From Aaosphaeria pasadenensis (Eukaryota > Ascomycota > Dothideomycetes > Pleosporales): DNA of 64,000 bases. This document shows positions 1 through 9,400 of this stretch, piece by piece (within the stretch, counting starts at the first letter, position 1; the number at the start of each line of letters is the position of its first letter). A program made the position numbers and the translations under genes. The notes under the pieces were generated by a model. It was not told where the DNA came from and searched no databases. It saw nothing but the letters and a program-made list of their open reading frames with translations. The DNA lies in assembly GCA_022813625.1 (NCBI GenBank), contig JAKLMB010000040.1, forward strand, positions 248,001 through 312,000, in the 5' to 3' direction.

Positions 1-552
1 TGACTGTTAGTAGGTATCGGAAAATCCAAAGGCCTGAATTTAGAGGGGCTTATACAAGGGATAATCTATCACCCGGATAAAACCCGTGATAACGCTTGGA
101 AACAAACAGAAGCAAGTCTCAAGAGAATGAAAGACAGAGTGCATACAGAACTTGAAAGAAAGGCGGAGGAAGAACTTGTAAGAAAGACGGAGGAAGAACT
201 TGTCAGCAAGACGGAGGAAGAACTTGTCAGAAAGACGGAAGAAGAACTTGAAAAAAAGAAGGAGGAAGAACTGATAAGAAAGATGGAGGAAAAACTTGAA
301 AAAGAGAAAAAGAAAGCTTCCTTGTACGTTCCTATGAGAGGAAACCCCGAGGTGGAGAGGTACATAACGGATTTTGCGAGGTATCTTCGCAGGCTGCTTG
401 TGGCTGACCCAGAACAACGTCCCACGGCAGAAGAACTTCTAACTGATGACTTCGTTCATGAACGCTACCACGAAGATGACAGACTGTACGCGGATTGTTC
501 GTCCACCAGATCTTTGTCTCCATCCAGGCGTTTGGAGAGTAACTCAGGATAG
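1..552 (+). CDS. Partial ORF: J-domain-like HPD motif, charged repeat, kinase C-lobe tail
   Basis: The frame is open from base 4 to the stop at 550-552, and the first ATG is at 127. The window opens with tgactgttag, which could be an intron 3' end, so an upstream exon may lie outside. Codons at 70-78 read His-Pro-Asp inside IIYHPDKTRDNAWKQ, as in the J-domain loop of Hsp40 proteins. Next come about six copies of an 8-residue Glu/Lys repeat (EEELVRKT type). The C-terminal part, YLRRLLVADPEQRPTAEELL, resembles the last helices of a protein kinase with the invariant Arg of subdomain XI. No ATP-binding loop, catalytic HRD or DFG is present, so this piece cannot be an active kinase. It may be the 3' end of a larger gene, or a fused or broken remnant. 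Function is unknown. Its 3' coding end is echoed in decayed form at 1771-1925 and 2728-2867. Confidence 0.45.
163..318 (+). repeat. 24-bp in-frame tandem repeat inside the partial ORF
   Basis: About six units related to gaggaagaacttgtcagaaa plus four bases encode an 8-residue charged repeat (EEELVRKT, EEELVSKT, EEELEKKK and so on). Units diverge toward the 3' end. It is probably a highly charged helical linker whose copy number can change by slippage. Confidence 0.7.
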
Positions 553-604
553 GAAAGCCACAAACACTTCGCACTGAGGGCTCTTTATTCACTGTTCAAT
601 CTCG

Positions 605-1017
605 CTACATTCTACAATCACTTCCATAGTCCATTACAACCACTGCTAAGGCTTTCTTCACTCTGTACCAAACTTCTGCCTTGAAAGGGTGATACATTCT
701 ACAATCACTTCCATAGTCCATTACAACCACTGCTAAGGCTTTCTTCACTCTGTACCAAACTTCTGCCTTGAAAGGGTGNNNNNNNNNNCAATCACTTCCA
801 TAGTCCATTACAACCACTGCTAAGGCTTTCTTCACTCTGTACCAAACTTCTGCCTTGAAAGGGTGCTACATTCTACAATCACTTCCATAGTCCATTACAA
901 TCACTGCTAAGGTTTTCTTCACTCTGTACCAAACTTCTACCTTGAAGGGCGCTGCATTCTACAACCACTCCCATAGTCCATTACAATCACTGCTATGGCT
1001 TTCTTCACTCTTTTGCC
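605..1017. repeat. 87-bp tandem array, about 4.7 units, with assembly gap
   Basis: Units begin near 605, 692, 779, 866 and 952. The landmark caatcac occurs at 615, 702, 789 and 876, exactly 87 apart, and the last unit is 86 bp and more diverged. Because 87 is a multiple of 3, a minus-strand frame stays open as a 29-residue repeat, but no start or other coding signal supports translation. The N run at 779-788 lies inside the third unit. Confidence 0.9.
779..788. other. Assembly gap (10 N)
   Basis: Ten undetermined bases fall in unit 3 of the 87-bp array. The flanking units predict exactly ten missing bases here, and the 87-bp phase is kept across the gap. Ten N is also a common arbitrary scaffold gap size, so the true copy number may be higher. 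Confidence 0.95.
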
Positions 1018-1031
1018 ATGCGATGGGAGCA

Positions 1032-1037
1032 TATAAA
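1032..1037 (+). promoter_or_regulatory. TATA-like box upstream of the intact family gene
   Basis: TATAAA sits 123 bp before the ATG at 1160, within the motif gcatataaaccccatcc. The broken second copy keeps a similar motif (tatttaaa at 2136-2143, then a C run) 74 bp before its ATG at 2217, which suggests that promoter and gene were duplicated together. Confidence 0.35.
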
Positions 1038-1159
1038 CCCCATCCCCCCCGACCTGACGCCAACGCTCAACCACACCCCCCCCAACCTGACGACAACATT
1101 CAACCGCAGTCGTCAGATTTTACAACCAACACCAACAATCAAATCATTCATTCCTAAAT

Positions 1160-1573
1160 ATGTCTCCCGTAGCAAAAATTCTTGCTGTTGCTTGGGTGGA
1201 CGAGCTCGAGCCCACATCGACGAACTGGAAGTATGCTGCCACTTTCCAGCTCTGCGAGGAGATAGCGGACCGTATCCAGAACGAGATTGACCAGTTTCCC
1301 GGCTACGAGTACCAGATCAACTTTCTGATCCGGACTCTTCCACATCTGAGTGGGCAGGAGCCTCTTCACGCTACCGTCCATTTCCAGACAAAAGACCAAG
1401 CGGATAATGGCAATTATACCGTTGGCCACATCAATGTGAAGGAGCAGAACCGCGCCTACGAACTGGCAACGGGCGATCTTAGGCAGGATCTGAAATGGTG
1501 GCGAGAACCAGTCCTCAATTACGAAGAAGAACAGCGAAAGAAGGACGCGAGAAAAACAGCGGGAATAAGATAA
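1160..1573 (+). CDS. Unrecognised 137-aa protein, intact copy of a locally duplicated family
   Basis: The ATG is at 1160 and the stop at 1571-1573, with no intron needed. The protein is soluble, with no signal peptide or membrane segment. Landmarks are EPTSTNWKYAATFQLCEEI (residues about 17-35), a Q-N-E/D-x-D-x-F-P segment, FLIRTLPH, an HxTxHxxT(K/Q)xQ segment, NGNYTVGHIxVK and a Lys/Glu-rich tail. The same landmarks recur in broken copies at 2217-2755, 2925-3110 and 3130-3431. This is therefore a small tandem family of which only this member keeps start, frame and stop. I do not recognise the family, and no function is claimed. A spurious ORF is unlikely because the copies diverge while keeping similar residues. 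A downstream exon after 1573 cannot be excluded. Confidence 0.55.
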   Translation: MSPVAKILAVAWVDELEPTSTNWKYAATFQLCEEIADRIQNEIDQFPGYEYQINFLIRTLPHLSGQEPLHATVHFQTKDQADNGNYTVGHINVKEQNRAYELATGDLRQDLKWWREPVLNYEEEQRKKDARKTAGIR

Positions 1574-1770
1574 GTGGCCTAAGATACAAACCTTGGCCAC
1601 ATCTTCATCCTCAAAGTACCCCCTAAGAATGAACGGCTTCCATTGGGCTATTCTTCTGTTCGTCACTATCAGGTTAGTAGCTTCACAAGATTTACAAAAA
1701 GCTCTCTAACAAGGATATCATCCAGCGCGCTCTTCGACCAAATTTCTTGAATTTCATCTAGCCGAGGCCA

Positions 1771-1910
1771 TCTTCCAACCATTCAACTGCCTTGTTAGAT
1801 TCGACTGTACACATATTTATTCCCTTATTGCTACTTATTACGGATGGTTTGTTCATGAACGCTACAATCACGGATTGCACTCAGAGTGTTCATCCAGCCA
1901 GGCAGGGAGT
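1771..1910. repeat. 140-bp direct repeat, copy 1
   Basis: From tcttccaaccattcaac to ggcagggagt this matches 2728-2867 with only scattered differences. It marks a local segmental duplication about 957 bp long that also carries the unrecognised gene family. Confidence 0.85.
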
Positions 1911-1925
1911 GATTCAGTAAGGAAA
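1771..1925 (+). pseudogene. Decayed copy of the kinase-tail 3' coding end (copy 1)
   Basis: The stretch ttgttcatgaacgctac matches the end of the partial ORF at 453-467. The following frame (FVHERYNHGLHSECSSSQ) aligns with FVHERYHEDDRLYADCSST of that ORF. The bases just before it match the LLTDDF codons but with one base missing, which breaks the frame. The downstream bases taaggaaagcc also match those after the first ORF's stop. Confidence 0.6.
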
Positions 1926-1934
1926 GCCCTCGTA

Positions 1935-2033
1935 CACCCTGAGCAATCCCATCGACACCCTGAACAATCCCATCGACACCCTGAACAATCCCATCGACAC
2001 CCTGGACAATCCCATCGACATCCTGAACAGTCA
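1935..2033. repeat. 21-bp tandem array, five units
   Basis: Units of the form caccctgaacaatcccatcg plus a start at 1935, 1956, 1977, 1998 and 2019. The first three differ by a single base from the consensus and the last is degenerate. The period is a multiple of 3, so frames stay open on both strands without implying a gene. Confidence 0.9.
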
Positions 2034-2216
2034 CTCGGCACCGAGCGTCTTTCATTCATTGCTTATATCCCTTTGTTCACTACTCAGAGTTCTTCACCCG
2101 GGGCTGAACATTCAGCAACAATGCGAAGGGGCCAATATTTAAACCCCCATTCCCATTTATTTGCTACGACTTACAACCCTACCACACCAGAGTGTGCAAC
2201 CACAACCAAACACTTC

Positions 2217-2755
2217 ATGTCGTCTCTAATGGATATCACTATTACATATACTGATATTTCTTGAGTGGACCGGGAGTCTGTCTCTTAGAAAGACGACAAT
2301 ATATACATATATACACCTATATACGATCGGGCTTGTGATTAGCTCCGAAACGACATCGACCTACTTCCACAATTTAGGTATCAGGTCAATGTTTCGATCC
2401 AGAAGACCGTTCCCCAGAGAGACGGCAACATATATACATCTATATTGCTTCGGTGGAGGAGCCCACATCGACGAACTGGAAGTTTGAATCCACCGAAAAT
2501 CTCTGCATACAGGTCCTTGAACAGATCCAAAACGACCTCGACCTGTTTCCAGATTTCAGGGATCAGGTCAGCTTTCTGATCCGGGAAATTCCCCATGAGA
2601 GTTATGCTGTCCTTCACATTACCTTCCACCTTCGGACACAAGAGCAAGTGAACAACGGCGACTATACCGTTGGCCACATCAAGGTGAAGTTGCAGAACGG
2701 TGTCTATGTACTGAAAACAGGCGACCTTCTTCCAACCATTCAACCGCTTGGTTAG
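2217..2755 (+). pseudogene. Broken second copy of the 137-aa family
   Basis: An ATG at 2217 aligns with the intact gene's start (MSSL versus MSPV), but the frame stops at 2262-2264 (TGA) where the intact copy has TGG for Trp. A partial repeat of the family's middle segment follows (about 2335-2430). A long body at 2453-2755 then reopens without an ATG: EEPTSTNWKFESTENLCIQ, FLIREIPH, NNGDYTVGHIKVK. Compared with the intact gene, the N-terminal part has been separated by an inserted duplicate piece and the Lys-rich tail is gone. It is best read as a pseudogene. Confidence 0.6.
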
Positions 2756-2867
2756 ATTCGACTGTACACATATTTATTCCGATATTGTTACTCATTACGG
2801 ATAGTTTGTTCATGAACGCTACAATTACGGATTGCACTCAGAGTCTTCATCCAGCCAGCCGGGGAGT
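2728..2867. repeat. 140-bp direct repeat, copy 2, with kinase-tail echo
   Basis: Partner of 1771-1910. It also holds the second decayed copy of the kinase-tail 3' end (gttcatgaacgctac, then ggattgcactcagag). It follows the broken family copy just as copy 1 follows the intact gene. Confidence 0.85.
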
Positions 2868-2924
2868 GTCTGTCTCTTAGAAAGACGACACAATATATAT
2901 ATACATCTATATACGATCGAGCTA

Positions 2925-3110
2925 GTGAACAGCTCCGCAACGAGATTGAACGGTTTCCACAGTTCAGGGATCAGATCAATGTTTTGATCCAGAAGGCCCT
3001 TTCTCAGAAAGACTACAACATATATACATCTATATACGATCAGGCCAGGGTCCAGCTCCGCAAAATGCTCGCGCAGCGTCCAGAGTTCAAGGGCCTGGCT
3101 TACCTGAAAA
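2925..3110 (+). pseudogene. Two short fragments of the 137-aa family middle segment
   Basis: Near 2928-3000 the reading QLRNEIERFPQFRDQI, and near 3052-3110 a QLRKMLAQRPEF reading, resemble the IQNEIDQFPGYEYQINFLI segment of the intact gene. Each is preceded by the same cue, a run of the type agaaagacgaca then atatatacatctatatacgatc, which also occurs at 2283-2328. A unit of roughly 100 bp has therefore been repeated. Confidence 0.5.
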
Positions 3111-3129
3111 TCCGGACGCGGCCTCATAG

Positions 3130-3431
3130 GTAGTAGCCCAAAGGAGAAAAGGCTCCATGCTACACTCGACGGTCAGACAAAGGAGCAGGAGGCTGCAGGC
3201 AACTATACATCCTTCCACGTCATGGTTCACTGGATGAAGGGGGCTTTCGTACTGTCGACAGCAATCCACTGCCCTATCCAAACCGGGCCTGACGTCCTCA
3301 ATTACGTAGTCCAGCAGCAAAAGAAACTTAAAAAGAAACAGGCCAAACTCCAATGGCGCCAAAATCAGAAAATACGCTTCGGTTGCGTTGTTTCTCTGAC
3401 AAGGTCATTATCCAGCGCTTTCTTCGACCAA
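3130..3431 (+). pseudogene. 3' fragment of a further 137-aa family copy
   Basis: A frame without a proper start reads LHATLDGQTKEQEAAGNYT and then a Lys-rich tail near VLNYVVQQQKKLKKKQ. It aligns with LHATVHFQTKDQADNGNYT and VLNYEEEQRKKDARK of the intact gene. The flanking acaaggtcattatccagcgc also matches the 3' flank of the intact gene near 1710-1735. The 5' half is missing. Confidence 0.6.
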
Positions 3432-3464
3432 TAAGACGATTATTTATTCATACCGAAAAGCATC

Positions 3465-3740
3465 TTGCCACCTGATGCTCTTGTGCGAACACTATTAGAA
3501 ATATCCCCGAGACGATGGTCAAGGCCAGCGTTATTGAAGTTGGAGTGGCTTCCGAGAAGAGTGATCGCGATACCGAATGAGGCGTCCTCTCAAGCGATAT
3601 ATACATCTAGAACGAATCGAGAAAGGGAGTGTCGGAAATCGTTGGAGTTCAATCAGCTACAACTCTGCGGGTACACGCGTCGTACATCTGCCTGCCTCCA
3701 AGAAGCAGGGAATATCCGCGCGTCGCTTTCAATCTAAGAC
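3465..3740 (+). pseudogene. Kinase C-lobe tail fragment of a different type
   Basis: The frame contains ALVRTLLEISPRRWSRPALL followed by KLEWLPRR. This resembles the last helices of serine/threonine kinases (LLxxxPxxRxxxxxLLxxxWL). No upstream kinase motifs are visible. Together with the tail at about 387-459 it suggests that kinase-bearing genes once stood at this locus. Confidence 0.35.
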
Positions 3741-5123
3741 TTCTTTGTCTTTCATCATATCGAAATATCTTGTCACTTTCTCTCATCTTGTTGTAGACTT
3801 GACAGTACAGCTCAGTATCATCTATATATGTGCAATAAAAAAAGATCAAAACTTCATTCTATTCTTTCTTCTTTCAGTTACGTGATTGTGAACATTGTTT
3901 GCTTGACATGACTCCTCACTGTTGCAGCGTGTCCTGTTTCACTTGACTCATGTGGCGGAGAGCGCGCCAACTTTCCCCTGGTACCTGGAACACTGTGTAA
4001 ACATGAAGACATTATGTATCGCTGATGTCCGTACATCGCCCGGAGGAGGAATGGCCAGAACATCGAGGAGATGCAGACGGAGATGAACGAACTTATAGCG
4101 TCTTCCCTTCCCCCCGTTCTCCTAGTTTCCGTCACTGCAGATACTAAGCACACAACCTTGAAAGCGAGGTGTCGGATGAACACCCACGTCCCAAAGTGCG
4201 ACTGGTCAAATGGTGTAAGTTTCGCAACCAAGATCTGACAGGCAGGTGTAGCCAGTATGGATCTAACATGGTGCGTAGTGGCCACCTCGCGATGCCGCCG
4301 CGCATGTCCGACTCCCCCGACATCAACCTCCTGACTCGCGCTCGGAAGCCGGACCGTGAAGAAAGGATAGAACATCTGGCACTGTTCCCAAAATGCTATG
4401 ATTCGTCGTCCTTGTTGGTCACTGAGACCGATTGTGGCTGCTAGTCGGTGCGTCGGCGAGCATTGTACTGAGACTAGTAAGAAAGGGGACTGCAGAACAG
4501 GCGATGGGCTTGGAGGTCTCAGAATGTACGTTGTGCCCCAGCATGTCTCTTCGCCGGGCTTCTTCATCATGTCCCCCCCCCCCCCCGCCAAGTGTCTGGC
4601 GGTCGGAGTTGGGCATCATCGTATTGTGCTCATATGCAGAGGCCAGTTGTATGCTTCGTTCCAGTGGATAAGGTGGAAGATGCGATCTCCGGAGCTACAT
4701 TATGGGTGGAAAAGCTGGACTTCACACACGACGGAAAAGCGAAGAGCGACCGATCGCTCGTCAAACACGATTTCAATGACTGACCATCTGTTAGTGGAGA
4801 TTCGTCTCAACAGCCTACGAGCAAATATACTGAATGATCTAAGGTATCTACAATCATCTGGAGCAGCAATAAGTGGGGGGCACTTGCGACGACTCCGTTG
4901 TGACTGGTCGTGAGAGATCTGGTCTCCTAGATATGAATCGGTCACAACAGCGTCGTATCAAATTTCTGTCACTCGTCTCAAAGTTTAATGGTGTTCACAT
5001 ATGTAATGCTAATCATAAAGGAAGTTGGGCACTTTATCAGAAGGAAATCGTATGTAGTACAATTATATTATGAACACTAAGTAAAACTAATGGGTATCGA
5101 TGTCGTTAGTGGCAATTTGGGTA
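3741..5123. other. Gene-free stretch with poly-C tract
   Basis: No convincing gene. A run of 14 C lies at 4573-4586. Short protein-like frames at about 4060-4215 (+) are open in two registers at once and lack a clear exon structure. Confidence 0.5.
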
Positions 5124-6433
5124 TTACATGTCCTCGAAGACGCGCGCATTGATCGCGTGCTGAAGGGGATCGGCCTGAGACTGCTGACCGCCGCTGGAAG
5201 ACGCCTGTCCCTGCTCAATCACTCTTGGTACTCCAAAGTCACCGGAGTTGACTGGGCCGGGCATGAAGATGATCTTGCTCTGTCCTGACCTAGCCATCGC
5301 TTGCATGGCCTCCAAGTATCTGATCTGCATAGCAGGGGCTGAGTTGAGTGTATCGGCTGCAACTCTCATCAACTGCAGGATTGTTAGCCATGTTCTAATA
5401 TATTCATTCGTTTCTGATGGCTGAGAGATAGAATTCCCGTTTGCGGTTCAATTCAAGTGTGAGGAATAATGGCGAACATAAGCGCATACAAGGCCGTAGC
5501 CCAGGTGCCAGTGTTCGATGTATTTGAACCGCGATGAAATCTCTGGTGCTGTAGGGGAAGAAGCTTACCTTAGCGCTCTCGACCTCGGCGCGAGCAGCAA
5601 TGACCTTCGCCTCACCAGTACGCTTGCTCTGGGCGGCCATGGAGAGAGAGTCCTGAAGATCTTGACTGAAAATGATATCCTTGATAAGCATGGACTCAAC
5701 ATCAACACCCCAACCTGCGGCGGTCTCCTCAATGATCTCACGGATGGACTGGGCGATCTCCTCGCGGCGCTCGATCACATCTTGAAGAACACGTGCACCA
5801 ATGACATGGCGGAGAGTGGTTTGGGTTCGCTCAACAAGAGCTTGTCGAATGTTGGAAATTCCAAATGCAGCCTTGTGAGGCGAGGTAATCCGGTAGTAGA
5901 TGACAGAGGTGAGACTCAGAGAGACATTGTCCTTGGTCATGCAAATTTGCTTAGGAACCTCTGTACTTTGATTAGAGATGTGTTGCAAGGTTAGAATAGC
6001 ATTGGTGAGGTAATTACTTACCAACAATCTGGATCTTGACATCAACCTGAATGAGAGTCTCAGACAGGGGGTTGACCTTAACAAGACCAGGGTCGACAGC
6101 TCGCGAAAACCGTCCAAACTTGGTGATAAGTCCAACGTTGCCTTGGTTGACCGACTTATACGGGTTCGGGCAGACGATGCAACATGGAATGGCTCCCAAA
6201 GTACCGATGCAGCTGCCGATACTATTCATCATAGCACCGTACCAGCCGTGGGTGTCTTCATCGGCATCGTCTGGCTTGATGACGCGCGCATAGGTTGGCT
6301 GAAGGTCTTCCCTTCGTGGAGGCTGAACTTTGACTAGAGGGTCATCTGGAATGCGAGCAGGTGCACCATGGCTGGCGCCATTGACGGGCGCCTTCCCGAG
6401 ATCTTGGTGGCCAGTTTCTGGGTGTGCACTCAT
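5124..6433 (-). CDS. Stomatin-like SPFH/Band 7 membrane scaffold protein
   Basis: Three exons (6433-6022, 5960-5569, 5372-5124) encode 350 aa. Introns of 61 and 196 bp have GTAAGT and GTAAGC donors and CAG acceptors. After a polar N-terminus of about 65 residues comes a short hydrophobic, Cys-rich hairpin (Cys 75, 84, 85, 88) ending in NPYKSVNQGNVGLITKFGRF, the classic entry to the SPFH domain. The domain continues through DNVSLSLTSVIYYRI and RTTLRHVIG and an Ala/Glu-rich helix (IAARAEVESAK). The end, MQIRYLEAMQAMA, is typical of stomatins. Stomatins form oligomeric rings on the inner leaflet of the plasma membrane or endomembranes and organise channels and lipids. The substrate here is unknown. 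Length fits fungal stomatin-family proteins. Confidence 0.9.
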
Positions 6434-9400
6434 GGTTGTTGTTGTTATTGGGTATTGATACTAGATCAAGTGTGGTCTGATGAGATGCGATTCAATTATG
6501 GTACTATCCCGAGAGAGTTTGGGATGAAAGTCGTCGGTTGGTGGTGAGAGTATGATGGAGAGAGTGAAGAACGACGAGGAAATCATTTCATGACAGGTAG
6601 GGTGATCGCAGTACTTATATGTAACATGCGGGGAAGGTATGACACACTACTAAAGTAGACAAGAAACAGTGCGACAAGATGCCAGGATGCAGCCAGTATC
6701 TACAAGGGTGTGCGCCGGGGGCTTGGAAGCTTAATGACATGACCTGGTAAACCGTATGCAGCAGTAGCATGCTGTCCTGCACCTCCGTGTATTCTTCCGC
6801 ATTCCTCCAAACGGGGCGAGGGGGCTGTGTTTCGATACTGAGGGAGAGATATTCTGTGGATCACTAGGGCGACACTGCTCGCCTTATTTCCATACAGGAA
6901 CATGACATATGATCGTTTGTATTGTATTGCGACTCTACTTGTTCAGTTGTGAGATTCTGAAGAATTACGGGTTCGATACTACGCCCAACATCATGAGAAA
7001 GGCGCGACGAACTATATGATACGTACATGTACCTCGTGTGTATGGGGGGTGTGGGAGTTGTATCAAGATGGAGAAAGAAGGATAGACGTCAGTCCAGAGG
7101 TCACACGCGAGCGAAACCACAAGCGGTCTAGCGGCACTTATGATCAGCGAATAGGCTCCACAGGGCTTTGCTTGTGCAGACGCGCCATGTCGGCTAACAC
7201 GGCCACATCAATCCATCAAACACTTTGTACAGAATACCTTACAGATTAGTCTTCAGGCCCCGCGCCAGTCAATACTCCGGTGAACGCATCACGAGCTATG
7301 ACGATGATGTCGTTGATTTCTTTCCCCGAACGCCGAGGCAGACTTCCTCCGTCTGTGGCGATTCAACAACGATGGTTTGAGAATGACACATTGATTATGT
7401 ATGTCCACGACTACTCGTAGTTCATTCATTCTAAAGTACTCGTAGATTAGAACAACAGTAAGAATCAAGTCTTAATCCCACGAAGGGAATAACTAATTGA
7501 GACGAAGGTACGGAGTACTGTTGACATCCATTCGATGATTTCATGCATTATGTTTGTGCACATCGCAAGTCCCGTGCACATCGCAAGTCCCTTCGACCAG
7601 TACTAGCTAAAGTCGTTCGCGACGAGATATTGCACAAGCACGCTGCCTATTCCCTGTCCCCACGCGCAATAAACTACCTCGTACTGTTACCCGATTATGG
7701 AAAATTGTCTTGTCACAAGTTGCTCGGGTCACTGCCGAGACGCCAAGACGCTTGTCCGCCTACATCGATCTTTGAACAAATCGCGTTAGCGTCACCGTGG
7801 CTAGTGGGGCGAATGCATTCAGCCCTACCCTTGTTGGTTAACGTGGCGAGTGCATCCATACTCTACTAAGACGACCTAATTCAGATCACGGGAGGATGAG
7901 GCTGGTGAATAACGCTGTGTAAGTCTTGCTGTTGTCTTTCCATTTCTCACCTTGCCTCGCCTCCCGTCTGATATTGTGCCTTACGGCAAGGCATCGAACA
8001 CTTCACAGCAACTGCGCACTGCTTTCAATCCTCAGAATGTGCATGGCGCATGTGGTCCATATGGGTAGTTAGTAAATCGATCCACTGGTTTTTCTCTTAC
8101 CATGTTGAGTCTAGCGCCGTTTTTGACAGATTGGGCAATATCGCAACCGGGACGACAAACATCTCCAACACCATGCATCTTCACTACCAAATCCTTCATA
8201 CATCGAACCGCGACGCTATAATATTCCGTGGTACCCAATCACGACTAAACCTATAATCTTTCATCCCTCGCATTTGTATCCGGACCGGTGAGCAAGAACG
8301 TTTTCGCCGAGAACATACGAGAGTGGTGGAAAACTGCACTGCCTCATTGGGAGAAAGAGGGGGTTATTCCCTCATCACCACTACGCGCCCAAAGCTCGGC
8401 GCCCTCGTAGACGAGAAGCGCTCTCGAAAATCACACTCCGCTTCAATCTGACAGGTCAGCCCCGACGAGGTAGTCTTCCAGAACACATATAGCGCCTGCA
8501 CCGCATTCCACGATGGCACTAGACCACTTCGCCGCATGACCAGAGATGCCTCAAGAGTTGGGAGAGCACTGCCCCAGATCAAATTACAGAATCCTTCTAC
8601 AATCGCCCGTCAGACTAACACGCCGGGAAGGCGCACAGCGCCCGCTCGCTCTGATAGTGGCACTTGATGAGGTCGCGTCCACGATATCTATGCCACATAC
8701 TTCAGATCGAACGGCGCGCATTACACCGCGTACACGCAGCATGCAGCGTGCTCCTACTACTCAACCCCAAATAAATTATCCATCCAGACAGACCACGCCG
8801 TATACGAACTTCTGCACGTCCACGCCAATGCGACAATTGCCTTAATCTTCAAAGCCTCTCTCAATGATGTGAACCCCAGCAACGAGGGACCTTCTGACCC
8901 CTTCCACGATACCAAATGCGCCCACCGCGCCTGTGTATATCCATTTTGTGCCAGATTAATCTTGAGAGCATTTGCATGTATATCAGACCGACCGGTCAAG
9001 TGTTCCACTTCAGGTTGTCCGCGTTATCACTTGCCAACTTGGCATCAACTGCGCTCCCGAAAGCCTGAGATTGCCTTGAGCACAACAACACCATTCAACC
9101 ACCTCCAAGCTCCCATCTCCAAGACAAACCCCAATCTACACGTTTCCAACAAGACCGAAATTCCACAAACCCCAACTTTCCCAGCGCCAGCTCGCCACGC
9201 ATATTCGTCCGCCTACCCTCTTCACGTACACCCATCATCCCACACAGTGGACAACAGATACCACACCGTCCCCCATCATCAACAACAACTTAGCCTCACC
9301 GCTCGTTTAACTCGCACCACAGCACAACCCACATTCCACTACATTGATGTACTGTACATTAAGCTCACATGCGGTCACCCCGATGCGGTTAACTGCTGTA

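Noticed and set aside
605..835. Minus-strand ORF of repeated 29-residue units across the 87-bp array
   Set aside because: It stays open only because the unit length is a multiple of 3, runs through the N gap, and has no independent coding sign.
4060..4215. Plus-strand frames that look like an exon ending at a GTAAGT donor
   Set aside because: Two different registers look equally plausible and no partner exon or start could be found.
3878..4591. 237-codon minus-strand ORF
   Set aside because: Composition is not protein-like, it crosses the poly-C run, and no domain or splice structure supports it.
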